Origin: Bacteroides cutis
Lineage (GTDB): Bacteria; Bacteroidota; Bacteroidia; Bacteroidales; Bacteroidaceae
DNA length: 64,000 nt
Assembly: GCF_900241005.1 (NCBI RefSeq)
Contig: NZ_OEST01000006.1
Location: forward strand, 148,235 to 212,234
Reading direction: 5' to 3'
Positions 53,219 to 61,802 of this stretch are shown in pieces. Each line of letters opens with the position of its first letter. Within the stretch, counting starts at the first letter, position 1. The translations under genes were made by a program, and so were the position numbers. The notes below the pieces were generated by a model. That model saw only the letters and a program-made list of their open reading frames with translations, made no database searches and was not told the DNA's origin.

Positions 53219-54811
53219 ATGAAGAAATTAATATATTTAGGACTATTAAGCATGGGGTTGTTGACAACTTCTTGTGAAAATTTCTTGGACAGACAACCCA
53301 AGAGTGACTTGTCGGTCGATACATATTGGAAAACAGAGAAAGACTTGCAAACATGGAATGCAGGTATGTACGATGGGTTACAATCTACTTTAAAAACGAA
53401 CTGGTTTGATTGGGGAGAAGTACGCGGCGGTACATTTGCACCACGTGGAACTGGTTGGGATACAAACTTATTATATAATGGTTTGACTTCTACTTCTGGT
53501 ACTTCTTCTTGGAAAGACTTATACGCAACTATTTACCGTGCCAATGCAGCTATCAAACACATTCCGGAATGTCCGGTTGGTGAGACAGTTTCAGCACCTT
53601 ATCTTGCACAAGCATATACAATGCGTGCATTGATGTATTTTTATGCCATACGTGTTTGGGGTGAAGTGCCGATGATTACCGAACCTTTGGAAGATGTAAA
53701 TAGTCAAGAGCGTTATTATGGTCGTAACAGTTTGGCAGAAATTAAAACATTGATGTTGGGTGATATTGAAAAAGCTATGGATTTATTTGGTCCTGCCACC
53801 AATATGAAAGATGCATCTAAATATTCCTTGAACAGAGGATCTGCCTTGGCATTAAAAGTAGATATACTGATGTGGTATAAAGACTTTGATGATGCATTGG
53901 ATGCTGCAAACGACTTGATTGATGACTATGGTTATAGTCTTGTAAGAGGCGACGCCTATCAAGAACAATTCCTAAAACCGGAATCTTCTCCGGAAATGAT
54001 TTTCAATCTCTATTGGGATTATACGGAAGATGGTGGCGGATTTGGTTATGCCACGCGCCTTGCTTCAGGTTCCAATACAATTCCTTATCATCCGACAAAG
54101 GAAATATTCAATGAGTTGATTGGACGTAAATATGAAGGGGACAGCCGTATTGTGATGGTGATGGATACCATGTGGGTTGCCCATGAACTGACAGCCTATA
54201 ACGTTTTCTCCATTACAGATGAAACCTATGACAATTTCTATAATAACCAGTATAGTAATCCTGCCGGTTTTATTGTTAAGTGTCCTAAATTCACTCCGTA
54301 CAGCTCGACAGCCAATGATGGTTACGGTGGATATAATTACGCCAAGAATGGTGAAGACAATACTCGTATGCCACTTTATCGTTTGACGGATATTATGTTA
54401 TTAAAGGCGGAAGCATTAGTACAATGTTCCACTCCTGATTTACAGGGAGCTATCGACATTGTTAATGATATCCGTCAACGTGCCGGTTGGACTCGTTTAG
54501 CAAGTTATACAGAATATAATACTCCCGATAAAGTATTGAACCTAATTATTGATGAACGTACAATTGAACTATGGGCTGAAGGTAAACACTGGTTTGATTT
54601 GGTTCGCAATAATAAAGTGAAAGAATATTTAGATCCATACATGCAAAATGCCGGTGATGATTATGGAGAAGAAGAAGGTTTTGTTATTGGCGTACCTGTT
54701 CCAACCAATCCTATTGGGGGTTATGGTAGAATTTTATGGCCATTGAATCAAGATGTGTTTAAGAAAAATCCTAATATGGCAGGGAAACAAAACCAGCCGT
54801 ATACAGAATAA
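53219..54811 (+). CDS. SusD-like surface glycan-binding lipoprotein
   Basis: 530 residues with lipobox TTSC followed by ENFLDRQPKSD. The SusD TPR-type helices (YRANAAIKHIPEC, AYTMRALMYFYAIRVWGEVP) and C-terminal signature (DIRQRAGW, LIIDERTIELWAEGKHWFDLVR) are present. It caps the SusC transporter and delivers oligosaccharides to it. Lies between susC and two small surface lipoprotein genes. Confidence 0.97.
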   Translation: MKKLIYLGLLSMGLLTTSCENFLDRQPKSDLSVDTYWKTEKDLQTWNAGMYDGLQSTLKTNWFDWGEVRGGTFAPRGTGWDTNLLYNGLTSTSGTSSWKDLYATIYRANAAIKHIPECPVGETVSAPYLAQAYTMRALMYFYAIRVWGEVPMITEPLEDVNSQERYYGRNSLAEIKTLMLGDIEKAMDLFGPATNMKDASKYSLNRGSALALKVDILMWYKDFDDALDAANDLIDDYGYSLVRGDAYQEQFLKPESSPEMIFNLYWDYTEDGGGFGYATRLASGSNTIPYHPTKEIFNELIGRKYEGDSRIVMVMDTMWVAHELTAYNVFSITDETYDNFYNNQYSNPAGFIVKCPKFTPYSSTANDGYGGYNYAKNGEDNTRMPLYRLTDIMLLKAEALVQCSTPDLQGAIDIVNDIRQRAGWTRLASYTEYNTPDKVLNLIIDERTIELWAEGKHWFDLVRNNKVKEYLDPYMQNAGDDYGEEEGFVIGVPVPTNPIGGYGRILWPLNQDVFKKNPNMAGKQNQPYTE

Positions 54812-54831
54812 ATCCATAAAGAAAGATTGTT

Positions 54832-55539
54832 ATGAAAAAAATAAGCAAAATAATATTAGGTTTATTTCTGATTGTAGGAATGACCTCTTGTGAATTATTT
54901 GGACTGGATTTCTCGGAAAGTGCTGATTTTGAAGCCAAGAAATCCGATAATAGAGTAGAGATGAATGCATTGGACTTTATTAAAAGTCGTCCAGATATTT
55001 TTAGTTCTTTATTAGATGCTATAGAATATGCTGGTGTGGAAGACATGTATTTGGAATCTGGGAATACTTATATATTATTGACCAACAATGCATTAACTAA
55101 TTGGGAATCTAATGATAAATGTTATTGGGCTCGTGAGAAAGTAGAAGTAAATGGAAACTTAGTAAGAGCAGGTTCATGGGATCAGTATGATAAAAAACAA
55201 GTAGCAGAATTACTGAAATATCATGTTGTCAAAGGAGAATATTCTTATCATAATCTGACTTCTGCCGCAATATGGACGGAAACCTATGGTGAAGGTTCTT
55301 TTGACTATAATAAAGATGGACAGACCTTGAAAGGTGATACTGCTGTATTATCCATGATGTTAGGTTATGACCGTAATCTTCCTTTGCAATTAAATAATTA
55401 TGATTGGAATTACAGAGGTTTATTAGCAGCAAGTGCAGCAAGTTGCCGCACCACAAATTTGCATCTTAATAACGGTTATGCCCATGTGACTGATTACTAC
55501 TTGGAACGTCCTACACGTAAATTCCTAGGACAAAAATAA
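54832..55539 (+). CDS. Fasciclin (FAS1)-like surface lipoprotein
   Basis: 235 residues with a lipoprotein signal (GMTSCELFG). A single FAS1-like domain begins near residue 45: ALDFIKSRPDIFSSLLDAIEYAGV, in part, then TYILLTNNAL and LLKYHVVKGEY. Such lipoproteins often follow susCD and are taken as accessory glycan-binding or adhesion proteins. No enzyme motif. 20 bp after SusD and 15 bp before the next lipoprotein gene. Confidence 0.8.
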   Translation: MKKISKIILGLFLIVGMTSCELFGLDFSESADFEAKKSDNRVEMNALDFIKSRPDIFSSLLDAIEYAGVEDMYLESGNTYILLTNNALTNWESNDKCYWAREKVEVNGNLVRAGSWDQYDKKQVAELLKYHVVKGEYSYHNLTSAAIWTETYGEGSFDYNKDGQTLKGDTAVLSMMLGYDRNLPLQLNNYDWNYRGLLAASAASCRTTNLHLNNGYAHVTDYYLERPTRKFLGQK

Positions 55540-55554
55540 ATAAAATGATAAGTT

Positions 55555-56517
55555 ATGAAGAAATTAATAATGAATATACTATTACTGTCAGGAGTGTTAT
55601 TAACCTCTTGTAGTGATGACGGGGATGTAAAGATTGTATCACTTAATACTTTCGGCAATAAAGTGTGCATGAACGATCGCGTAAAAGTATTTGTTTCTGC
55701 CGAAACAAGCGGTGATGAGGTTCCTACATACGAATGGGGATGTTCGGAAGGTTCTATGACCAATCCTCAAGGATTATTTGAGAATGTTTGGCAAGCACCT
55801 AAGAAACCCGGTGAGTATGAAATTTGGGTAACGGTGAAATGTGGCGGTTCTAAAGAAACCCGGCGTGCCAAAATGACCGTGTTGGACGAATTGTTTTATT
55901 CGGACTTTGAAACGCCTTATTATAATGAGGGATATTCCAACTCTAGCATGACTTTGGCGCAAGATAGTAAAACTGGTTCCTTAAAACTGACATCTTCAAA
56001 GGACAAAGGTGTTTTCCAACGTAACTGGAATGATGAGACAATTGTGCCACCTTATTCTATGCAGATGCAATATAATCCTCAAACATTTAAAGATGGTAAC
56101 TCCATTGATTTCCGGATTGCTTTCTCTTCGCTCAGTGAAGGGACAAAAGATTTGCGTAATATCAATTTCTCAATTGAACCGTTGACAGGTAATACTTACA
56201 TTTATAGCCAATACTTTAATAAGGAGACCGGTGATATTGAATCTTTAGAAACATCTGCAACAGTAATTAATGACTTAAAGTTTACTAAAAGCTGGAAATA
56301 TGTTTCTGTCTCCATAGATGCTTCTAACAATTTCATCGTGTACTTGAATGGCGTGAAGATTGTAGAAAGTACTTTCCTAAAAACATTCTTTCCACAGAGT
56401 TCTTATCCAATCAAGGGTTCCGGGGTTGCATTGTCTAATAAGGCAGTGGTTTTGGTTGATGACATGTCCGTTATTATTAATGGAGAAATTTGTAATGCAA
56501 CTGAGAGAGTAAGATAA
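55555..56517 (+). CDS. Surface lipoprotein with PKD-like and lectin-like domains
   Basis: 320 residues with lipobox LLTSC followed by SDDGDVK. The first ~110 residues look like an Ig/PKD fold (RVKVFVSAETSGDEVPTYEWG, in part), and the rest like a concanavalin/LamG-type sandwich (FYSDFETPYYNEGYS, FVYLNG-like strand near 260). It fits a surface glycan-binding protein at the SusE/F position of the PUL. Binding specificity cannot be read. A terminator follows. Confidence 0.7.
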   Translation: MKKLIMNILLLSGVLLTSCSDDGDVKIVSLNTFGNKVCMNDRVKVFVSAETSGDEVPTYEWGCSEGSMTNPQGLFENVWQAPKKPGEYEIWVTVKCGGSKETRRAKMTVLDELFYSDFETPYYNEGYSNSSMTLAQDSKTGSLKLTSSKDKGVFQRNWNDETIVPPYSMQMQYNPQTFKDGNSIDFRIAFSSLSEGTKDLRNINFSIEPLTGNTYIYSQYFNKETGDIESLETSATVINDLKFTKSWKYVSVSIDASNNFIVYLNGVKIVESTFLKTFFPQSSYPIKGSGVALSNKAVVLVDDMSVIINGEICNATERVR

Positions 56518-56540
56518 ATATACTATATACATATAATAAA

Positions 56541-56580
56541 AAGAGAGGAAAGGATGTTCTGGATACATTGTTCCTCTCTT
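56541..56580 (+). terminator. Intrinsic terminator at end of the susCD operon
   Basis: AAGAGAGGAA (56541-56550) pairs with TTCCTCTCTT (56571-56580), and TTATTTAATATT follows. It stands 23 bp after the lectin-like lipoprotein gene and 20 bp before the plug-only gene, so that gene would be reached by read-through or its own promoter. Confidence 0.85.
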
Positions 56581-56599
56581 TTATTTAATATTAATTGTT

Positions 56600-57268
56600 A
56601 TGAGAAAATTGATAATGTGCTTAATAGGTGTTTTGAGTTCTTTGGTTATTGCAGCTCAGGGCAACGTGGAAGGGGTCATCAGCGATGCTTCAGGAAAACC
56701 GGTTAAAGGTATAAAAATACGTTTGAATGGCTTATTTAAAACAAGTAAGACTAATTCAAAAGGAGTCTTTCGCCTAAAAAGAATTTTAGAAGGTGATACA
56801 TTATTGATATATCCCACTGAAGAACAAATTGTGAGAATTCCTATAAAGCCCGACATGTCTCTTTTCCTGCAATTGGGTGATCATTCTTTAAGTTGCAGAT
56901 ATGGCACGAATACAGTAACATATATGTTCCAACAAGCACCTAAAGTCAATTATTCCAATAATATCATTACGAGACGCCAAATTATAGAATTCGCTCCCAA
57001 TAACCTGATTGAACTATTACGGGGAAGGATTGCCGGATTGCAAATACAGGAAATGGGTGGAACAGCCAAAGCCTCTATTCGTGGTGTATCATCAATGTCA
57101 TTGAATACAGAACCATTATTTATTATTGGAGGAACTCAATACGAAACACTGGAAGCCGCCAACAATGCAATTTCCATTGAAGACATTATGGAAGTGGAAG
57201 TTAAGAAAGATGGTTCCGAATATGGAATGAAAGGGGCAAACGGAGTTATTATAATAAAAATGAGATAG
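56600..57268 (+). CDS. Plug-only SusC-like protein (no beta barrel)
   Basis: 222 residues; signal peptide ends near VIAAQG. It contains a carboxypeptidase-D-like domain (GVISDASGKPVKGIKIRLNG) and a TonB-receptor plug (NLIELLRGRIAGLQIQ, TAKASIRG, PLFIIGG, DIMEVEVKKDGSEYGMKGANGVIIIK), then stops where the barrel should begin. Sequence quality and codons look normal, with no relic of a barrel in the 76 bp before the converging gene. It may be a truncated susC remnant or a deliberate soluble plug that tunes SusC or TonB. Both forms occur in Bacteroidetes; I cannot decide. Confidence 0.75.
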   Translation: MRKLIMCLIGVLSSLVIAAQGNVEGVISDASGKPVKGIKIRLNGLFKTSKTNSKGVFRLKRILEGDTLLIYPTEEQIVRIPIKPDMSLFLQLGDHSLSCRYGTNTVTYMFQQAPKVNYSNNIITRRQIIEFAPNNLIELLRGRIAGLQIQEMGGTAKASIRGVSSMSLNTEPLFIIGGTQYETLEAANNAISIEDIMEVEVKKDGSEYGMKGANGVIIIKMR

Positions 57269-57302
57269 AGAAATCTTATTATAAAAGAATTTATAATGAA
57301 AT

Positions 57303-57336
57303 ACGTGGGAAAGGATAATTTTATCTTTTCCCACGT
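57303..57336. terminator. Terminator between converging genes
   Basis: ACGTGGGAAA (57303-57312) pairs with TTTCCCACGT (57327-57336), with inner GATAA/TTATC. On the - strand a T-rich stretch follows the hairpin, so it mainly ends the beta-helix gene coming from the right; it may also stop leftover + strand transcription. Confidence 0.7.
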
Positions 57337-57344
57337 GTTCTATA

Positions 57345-59804
57345 TCAATCATGTGGTTGTGGATTAGGATTGGTATGTGCTTCATATACTTTGAAATCCG
57401 CTAATTGCAAACTCTCATCTTTAATACCATTATCCGGGCGATCTGAAGTGCTTTGCATTTTTCTACCCAGACTACGATAAATACCGAATTTATTACGGAT
57501 ATTAGTAGCACCACTTCTCCATAAATCAATGTTTGAGAAAGATTTATTTACAAGAACTTTATTGTCACTGATACGGACAAGTTTAATACTGAATGTACCT
57601 TGATGGGTATAATGCATTTCTGTCTCTACTTGTATCCATTCATCTTCAAAATCACTTAGTGGAAGGTTATCAATAATGATTCCCTTACTTGAATGACGAT
57701 TGTCTCCAGTGTGAATTACTTGTACACGCTTATTATTGCCATCACTGTCACTGCGGGTACTGATAGTGATAAGTGGGGCACCATTATTGCCTTCCTGCGC
57801 CTTTAATTGGTGGATATGGCAAAAACTCGTTGAAGGTTGAAAACCTTTGGGTAACCGGAATTTCCATTCCAAACGTTGCCATTCATTCCAATTTCCATTC
57901 AATTTACGCCAGTCGTAATTTGTCTGACTTTTCATCTCGTTTCTTTGACGGTCACTTAGTAATCTTCCACGATCGCTATCCAGCGCATCGGTTCCAGCGT
58001 GATTAGTGAATTTGAAAACATATTGCTGCAAAGTCGGATCAAAAATGATTTCACAATGTACACCTTGGTAATGGTCTTGCCTGGATATATTAGGATGTTC
58101 TGAATAATCCCATCCTAAAGAGCGCATATATTCGTGTATAGCTCTATAATCCTTACCTACCAACTTAGCGTCAGCTTGCATACCTCCCTGAAATGTATAG
58201 TCAGTAGTTGTAGGTGATAATTGCTGCATTGTCGGTCCATAACCAATATTCTGTAAAGCCGTTTCTCCTAATCGTTCTTTCAGCTGGGTCAGATAAAGGC
58301 TTTGAGGTGTTACCCGGGTATTGTGGACATCGAATATGCCAACCGGCAAAGTTGGCCCTGATTGATTGAAGGGACGGCGTAATGGAGTGCTTTCACCGGT
58401 ACAACCAATAACCCAGTTGTATGTACCCGGTGGAATTTGATTTACATAACTTTTTGCTTCACAATTCCATGCTACAGACCATGCTGTTCCCCATCCATGT
58501 CCTGACCCCATTGAACCACGATTTTTAAAATCGATGCCTCCACCAGGTAACTTACAATTATCCAGTAAAAGTCCGGTACTCCAACGCTGATGTCCTTCAA
58601 TATGGCCGTTACCCTTGAAAATACAGTTTAAGAAAACAATAGGGCCAGTTTGTCCAGCTCCCAAGGCTACGAACCAGATATTATCTCCCTGTACAGAACA
58701 ATGATCCAATAGTATTTGTCCTCCGTTAGGAGCAAACTCCGCAGGCTTGGAAGCTCCCTGATGTAAAGCTCTTCTTATAACATTTACTTGCTGCAAGGTA
58801 ATTCTCCGTCCACCGATACCTACACTTTCCATTGTTTCCATTGCATTGATATCTTTTGCCCAGCAATCTTCACCATTTATTCTCAAAGCATAGTATAGTG
58901 CTTTCGTATGGTTTACGGCTTGTTGAGGTGATTCGATACGAAGGTTTTCCACACCACATTGTTTAAGCCGTTGAATATTATTTACTACAATAACGGTAGT
59001 ATTATTATCTGTAAATTTTGCATCATAATTATCCACAAGAGGAACAGTCAAGGTGACGGTATTGCCATCAATGGCAGCGATTGTACGTTCTGTAATCAAC
59101 AGTTTACCTGCTTTAATCCAAGTTTGAGGTTTTCCGTCACGAACCAAGTCATCCATTTTCATAAATTTGATCCATTTTTCGGTAACAGGCTTACGAATTT
59201 CTATATTGTCACCAACCGAAAGTTTGGAAGCATCTGCCACAGTGAATTGATAAGAGCCGGCAGGGATATATTTATCAACCACTTTTATACCTTCCTCATT
59301 GGGTGAAATATCTCCCAAACGATTTCCAACACGTTGTCGCAGGCCATTATTCATAATGATAGCTGTATGTTTACTACCGGTCATTACAATAACACTACCA
59401 CTGGGGTCACTTCCACTACCACGTAATACAACGCCGTCAGTGGTAATCTGTAGCGGGCGTTCACAAACATAGCGTCCAGGGGCTAAAAGCACAGCGCCTC
59501 TAAAACCATTTTCATCTTCAGGCAAAGCAGATACCATATCAATGGCTTTCTGAATATAGTCTGTACAATCAGCATTTTCTCCAAGTGGATGTACCGTGAT
59601 TTTAGCGGGAACATACGGTAATGTTACTCCACCTCCCTTATATCCGGCATGGGAAAAATCAATAATCCGATCTCCTTTTTTTGTTGTTTTGTATACCAAC
59701 TTTCCGTTGTCATCCGGATATACCCAACTACTCTTTGTAAAAGACTGTTGTGCCATGACAGATATTGAACATAGCAGGTAAACTAAAAATCCAACCTTTT
59801 TCAT
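57345..59804 (-). CDS. Secreted beta-helix plus jelly-roll lyase-like protein
   Basis: 819 residues; signal peptide ends near SVMAQ. Residues ~20-515 form a right-handed beta-helix related to the protein at 48256 (YIQKAIDMV, RGAVLLAPGRYVCE, NRGSMGSGHGWGTAWSVAWNC). Residues ~540-815 form a jelly-roll of the polysaccharide-lyase type, with FCHIHQLKAQEG, PLITISTR and DLWRSGATNIRNKFGIYR. The HIHQLK pattern recalls glucuronan- or alginate-type lyases (PL7/PL20-like folds), but I cannot assign a family. Likely a bifunctional uronan-degrading enzyme. It has a candidate promoter of its own and runs opposite to the main PUL. Confidence 0.75.
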   Translation of the reverse strand: MKKVGFLVYLLCSISVMAQQSFTKSSWVYPDDNGKLVYKTTKKGDRIIDFSHAGYKGGGVTLPYVPAKITVHPLGENADCTDYIQKAIDMVSALPEDENGFRGAVLLAPGRYVCERPLQITTDGVVLRGSGSDPSGSVIVMTGSKHTAIIMNNGLRQRVGNRLGDISPNEEGIKVVDKYIPAGSYQFTVADASKLSVGDNIEIRKPVTEKWIKFMKMDDLVRDGKPQTWIKAGKLLITERTIAAIDGNTVTLTVPLVDNYDAKFTDNNTTVIVVNNIQRLKQCGVENLRIESPQQAVNHTKALYYALRINGEDCWAKDINAMETMESVGIGGRRITLQQVNVIRRALHQGASKPAEFAPNGGQILLDHCSVQGDNIWFVALGAGQTGPIVFLNCIFKGNGHIEGHQRWSTGLLLDNCKLPGGGIDFKNRGSMGSGHGWGTAWSVAWNCEAKSYVNQIPPGTYNWVIGCTGESTPLRRPFNQSGPTLPVGIFDVHNTRVTPQSLYLTQLKERLGETALQNIGYGPTMQQLSPTTTDYTFQGGMQADAKLVGKDYRAIHEYMRSLGWDYSEHPNISRQDHYQGVHCEIIFDPTLQQYVFKFTNHAGTDALDSDRGRLLSDRQRNEMKSQTNYDWRKLNGNWNEWQRLEWKFRLPKGFQPSTSFCHIHQLKAQEGNNGAPLITISTRSDSDGNNKRVQVIHTGDNRHSSKGIIIDNLPLSDFEDEWIQVETEMHYTHQGTFSIKLVRISDNKVLVNKSFSNIDLWRSGATNIRNKFGIYRSLGRKMQSTSDRPDNGIKDESLQLADFKVYEAHTNPNPQPHD

Positions 59805-59842
59805 ATTTTTCGTGTTTTCTATTTATAAACATTAAGTAATGG

Positions 59843-59910
59843 CAAATAACGGGATATTGATTTACATTAAATATATATTTTTTCTCAAAAGTTTGCAATA
59901 TTATGTCTTT
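59843..59910 (-). promoter_or_regulatory. Candidate HTCS operator and promoter of the - strand beta-helix gene
   Basis: On the - strand AAAGACATAATATTGCAA (59893-59910) matches the operator at 12 of 18 positions with the last ten bases perfect. A -7-like GTTATTTG (59843-59850) starts 42 bp downstream, the same double spacing as at the central operon. A weak second copy (10 of 18, beginning TTTG) sits one 21-bp period nearer at 59872-59889. Confidence 0.45.
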
Positions 59911-59920
59911 GAGTATAAAA

Positions 59921-59953
59921 AAGCGGAGATTAGTTTCATACTAACCTCCGCTT
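59921..59953 (-). terminator. Intrinsic terminator after the - strand susD
   Basis: On the - strand AAGCGGAGGTTAGT pairs with ACTAATCTCCGCTT (one G-U) around a short loop, and a run of T follows. It lies 48 bp after the susD stop and just before the operator of the next gene, so susCD and the beta-helix gene are separate transcription units. Confidence 0.9.
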
Positions 59954-60001
59954 AATGTCCTTATAATCTACTACTTTTATAATAGTGAATTAAATGTACC
60001 T

Positions 60002-61780
60002 TCATTTCAAGGGATCAAAATTACCACTTTCCCAACCAATGGTCTGTTGTAATTGGGGATTTTGTTCAAAATGCTTGCGAGCCAGTCCCTGGAAATAATA
60101 ATTGTCTTTTACATCCCATTGATAAGTTTCATCAATTTTCCATTTTTTGGTTGTGAAATATTTAAAATAATTTTCACTCATCAATTTTTCATCTTCTTGA
60201 ATCATAGTGATGAATTTGTCACGTGCTAAAGAAGCGTATTCATCTTTTACTTGAATTTCTATTCTATAGCGGGAGTATCCGGTCATGTCTGAAAATATTT
60301 TACGGCGCATCATATCCCAAAAACGTTTCCCTTCGTATGCCAACTCAATACGACGTTCATAAAGTACTGCTTCTATCAATTCCTGTTGGCTCATATCGGC
60401 TTTCAGTCCATAGAGTCCATCTGCATTGGCTGTGATACCGGCACGTTTACGGATATCTTTTAGAATGGTATAAACTTCATCATCTTTATTTCCTATCTCT
60501 GCAGCACATTCTGCAAGATTTAGCAGAACTTCTGCATAACGCATTTCAATCCAGTCCATATCACCATGATCTTTGGCTTCTGTCGCTGTTTTCTCAGGGA
60601 TAGAGAATTTGCATGAATAAAAACCAGTACCTGTTGGGCTATGAGTATCTTCACCACCTTTATAAGTGTACATACAACCTTTAAACCACTCAGGCATACC
60701 ATTTAAAGGGTATTTAGCACCATTATAAACGATGATGTCATAAAAACGCGGATCACGATTTAGCCAAAATAACCCTCTTGTATCGGTTGCTTCTGGATCG
60801 AAAGCTTCTTTTGTACCGTCACCGTCAATATCTACTCCCGGAGCACTACCGTCTGCCATAGGGAAAGCAAGTACCATATCTAAAGTAGGATGATGATTGC
60901 CTGTGGCACCAACAGAAAATTCCAACGGACGAAGGCCTGCCATGAAGTTATGTGTACGTGCAGGATCAAGAAAACGAGTCGTAAGCACTGTTTCAGAGGT
61001 CGTTTCATTACTCCATATCTCACTGTATTTAGGATGTAGAGAACGTTCACCCGGTCCTGCTAACTCAGTTTTAGCCAATGAACAAGCATTGTATGCATCT
61101 TCCCAACGACTACGGTCATTATTCGGATTGAACTGTTCGCTGGCATAGGTCAGCAGTACACGGCCTTTAAATGCCATTGCCGCACCTTTAGTGATACGTC
61201 CAAAATCTTTGTCATCCCATTTGCTTGGAAGCGATGCTGCTGCGTTATCCAAATCTTTCACAATTTGTTCGATACATTCTTTGGCTGTATTACGGGTAAC
61301 ATATAAATTATCTACATGTCTGTCTTGCGGCTTAAGTATCAGAGGCACTCCACCGTAAATTTTCACCATCTGAAAATATTGATAGGCTCTCAAAAAAAGT
61401 GCTTGTGCCTTAATCCGATCACGTGTGTTTTCCGGAAGACTTCCGCTGTCAATACTAGTCAACAATACATTCAAAGCATATATTTTATCGTATACCCAAT
61501 ATTCTTCAAGAGGTCCTCCAGCGGTAGCAACAGCAGTCAGCCGACCATGAATAAAATCACCACCACCATTTCCTTCATCAGTGTATTTCGCATAATCGCC
61601 ATCAAATCCCGGCATGTTATCTTTATAGCATTTATCCAAGAAAGCAGTAGCCAATATTTCGCTGTCCCAAGTAGACTTTTCACTAACAGCACTCAAATCA
61701 TCCTTATCTAATACGGAAGAACAACTGCTCAACCCACCAAGAACGAATGCAGTAATTGTTATTATATATTTAGATTTCAT
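60002..61780 (-). CDS. SusD-like surface glycan-binding lipoprotein
   Basis: 592 residues from ATG at 61778-61780; a TTG three codons upstream is not needed. Lipobox LSSCSSVLDKDDLS. SusD features are the NVLLTSIDSGSLPE region, AQALFLRAYQYFQMVKIYGGVPL (in part), DIRKRAGI and LYERRIELAYEGKRFWDMMRR. It is about 60 residues longer than the SusD at 53219 and of a different subgroup, so this pair should import a different oligosaccharide. Partner of the interrupted susC upstream, 22 bp away. Confidence 0.95.
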   Translation of the reverse strand: MKSKYIITITAFVLGGLSSCSSVLDKDDLSAVSEKSTWDSEILATAFLDKCYKDNMPGFDGDYAKYTDEGNGGGDFIHGRLTAVATAGGPLEEYWVYDKIYALNVLLTSIDSGSLPENTRDRIKAQALFLRAYQYFQMVKIYGGVPLILKPQDRHVDNLYVTRNTAKECIEQIVKDLDNAAASLPSKWDDKDFGRITKGAAMAFKGRVLLTYASEQFNPNNDRSRWEDAYNACSLAKTELAGPGERSLHPKYSEIWSNETTSETVLTTRFLDPARTHNFMAGLRPLEFSVGATGNHHPTLDMVLAFPMADGSAPGVDIDGDGTKEAFDPEATDTRGLFWLNRDPRFYDIIVYNGAKYPLNGMPEWFKGCMYTYKGGEDTHSPTGTGFYSCKFSIPEKTATEAKDHGDMDWIEMRYAEVLLNLAECAAEIGNKDDEVYTILKDIRKRAGITANADGLYGLKADMSQQELIEAVLYERRIELAYEGKRFWDMMRRKIFSDMTGYSRYRIEIQVKDEYASLARDKFITMIQEDEKLMSENYFKYFTTKKWKIDETYQWDVKDNYYFQGLARKHFEQNPQLQQTIGWESGNFDPLK

Positions 61781-61802
61781 TATATTCAATAGTTTAGTAT
61801 GA

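Noticed and set aside
61781..61789. TTG start adding three residues to the - strand SusD
   Set aside because: The ATG at 61778-61780 gives a standard lipoprotein signal; no need for a rare start.
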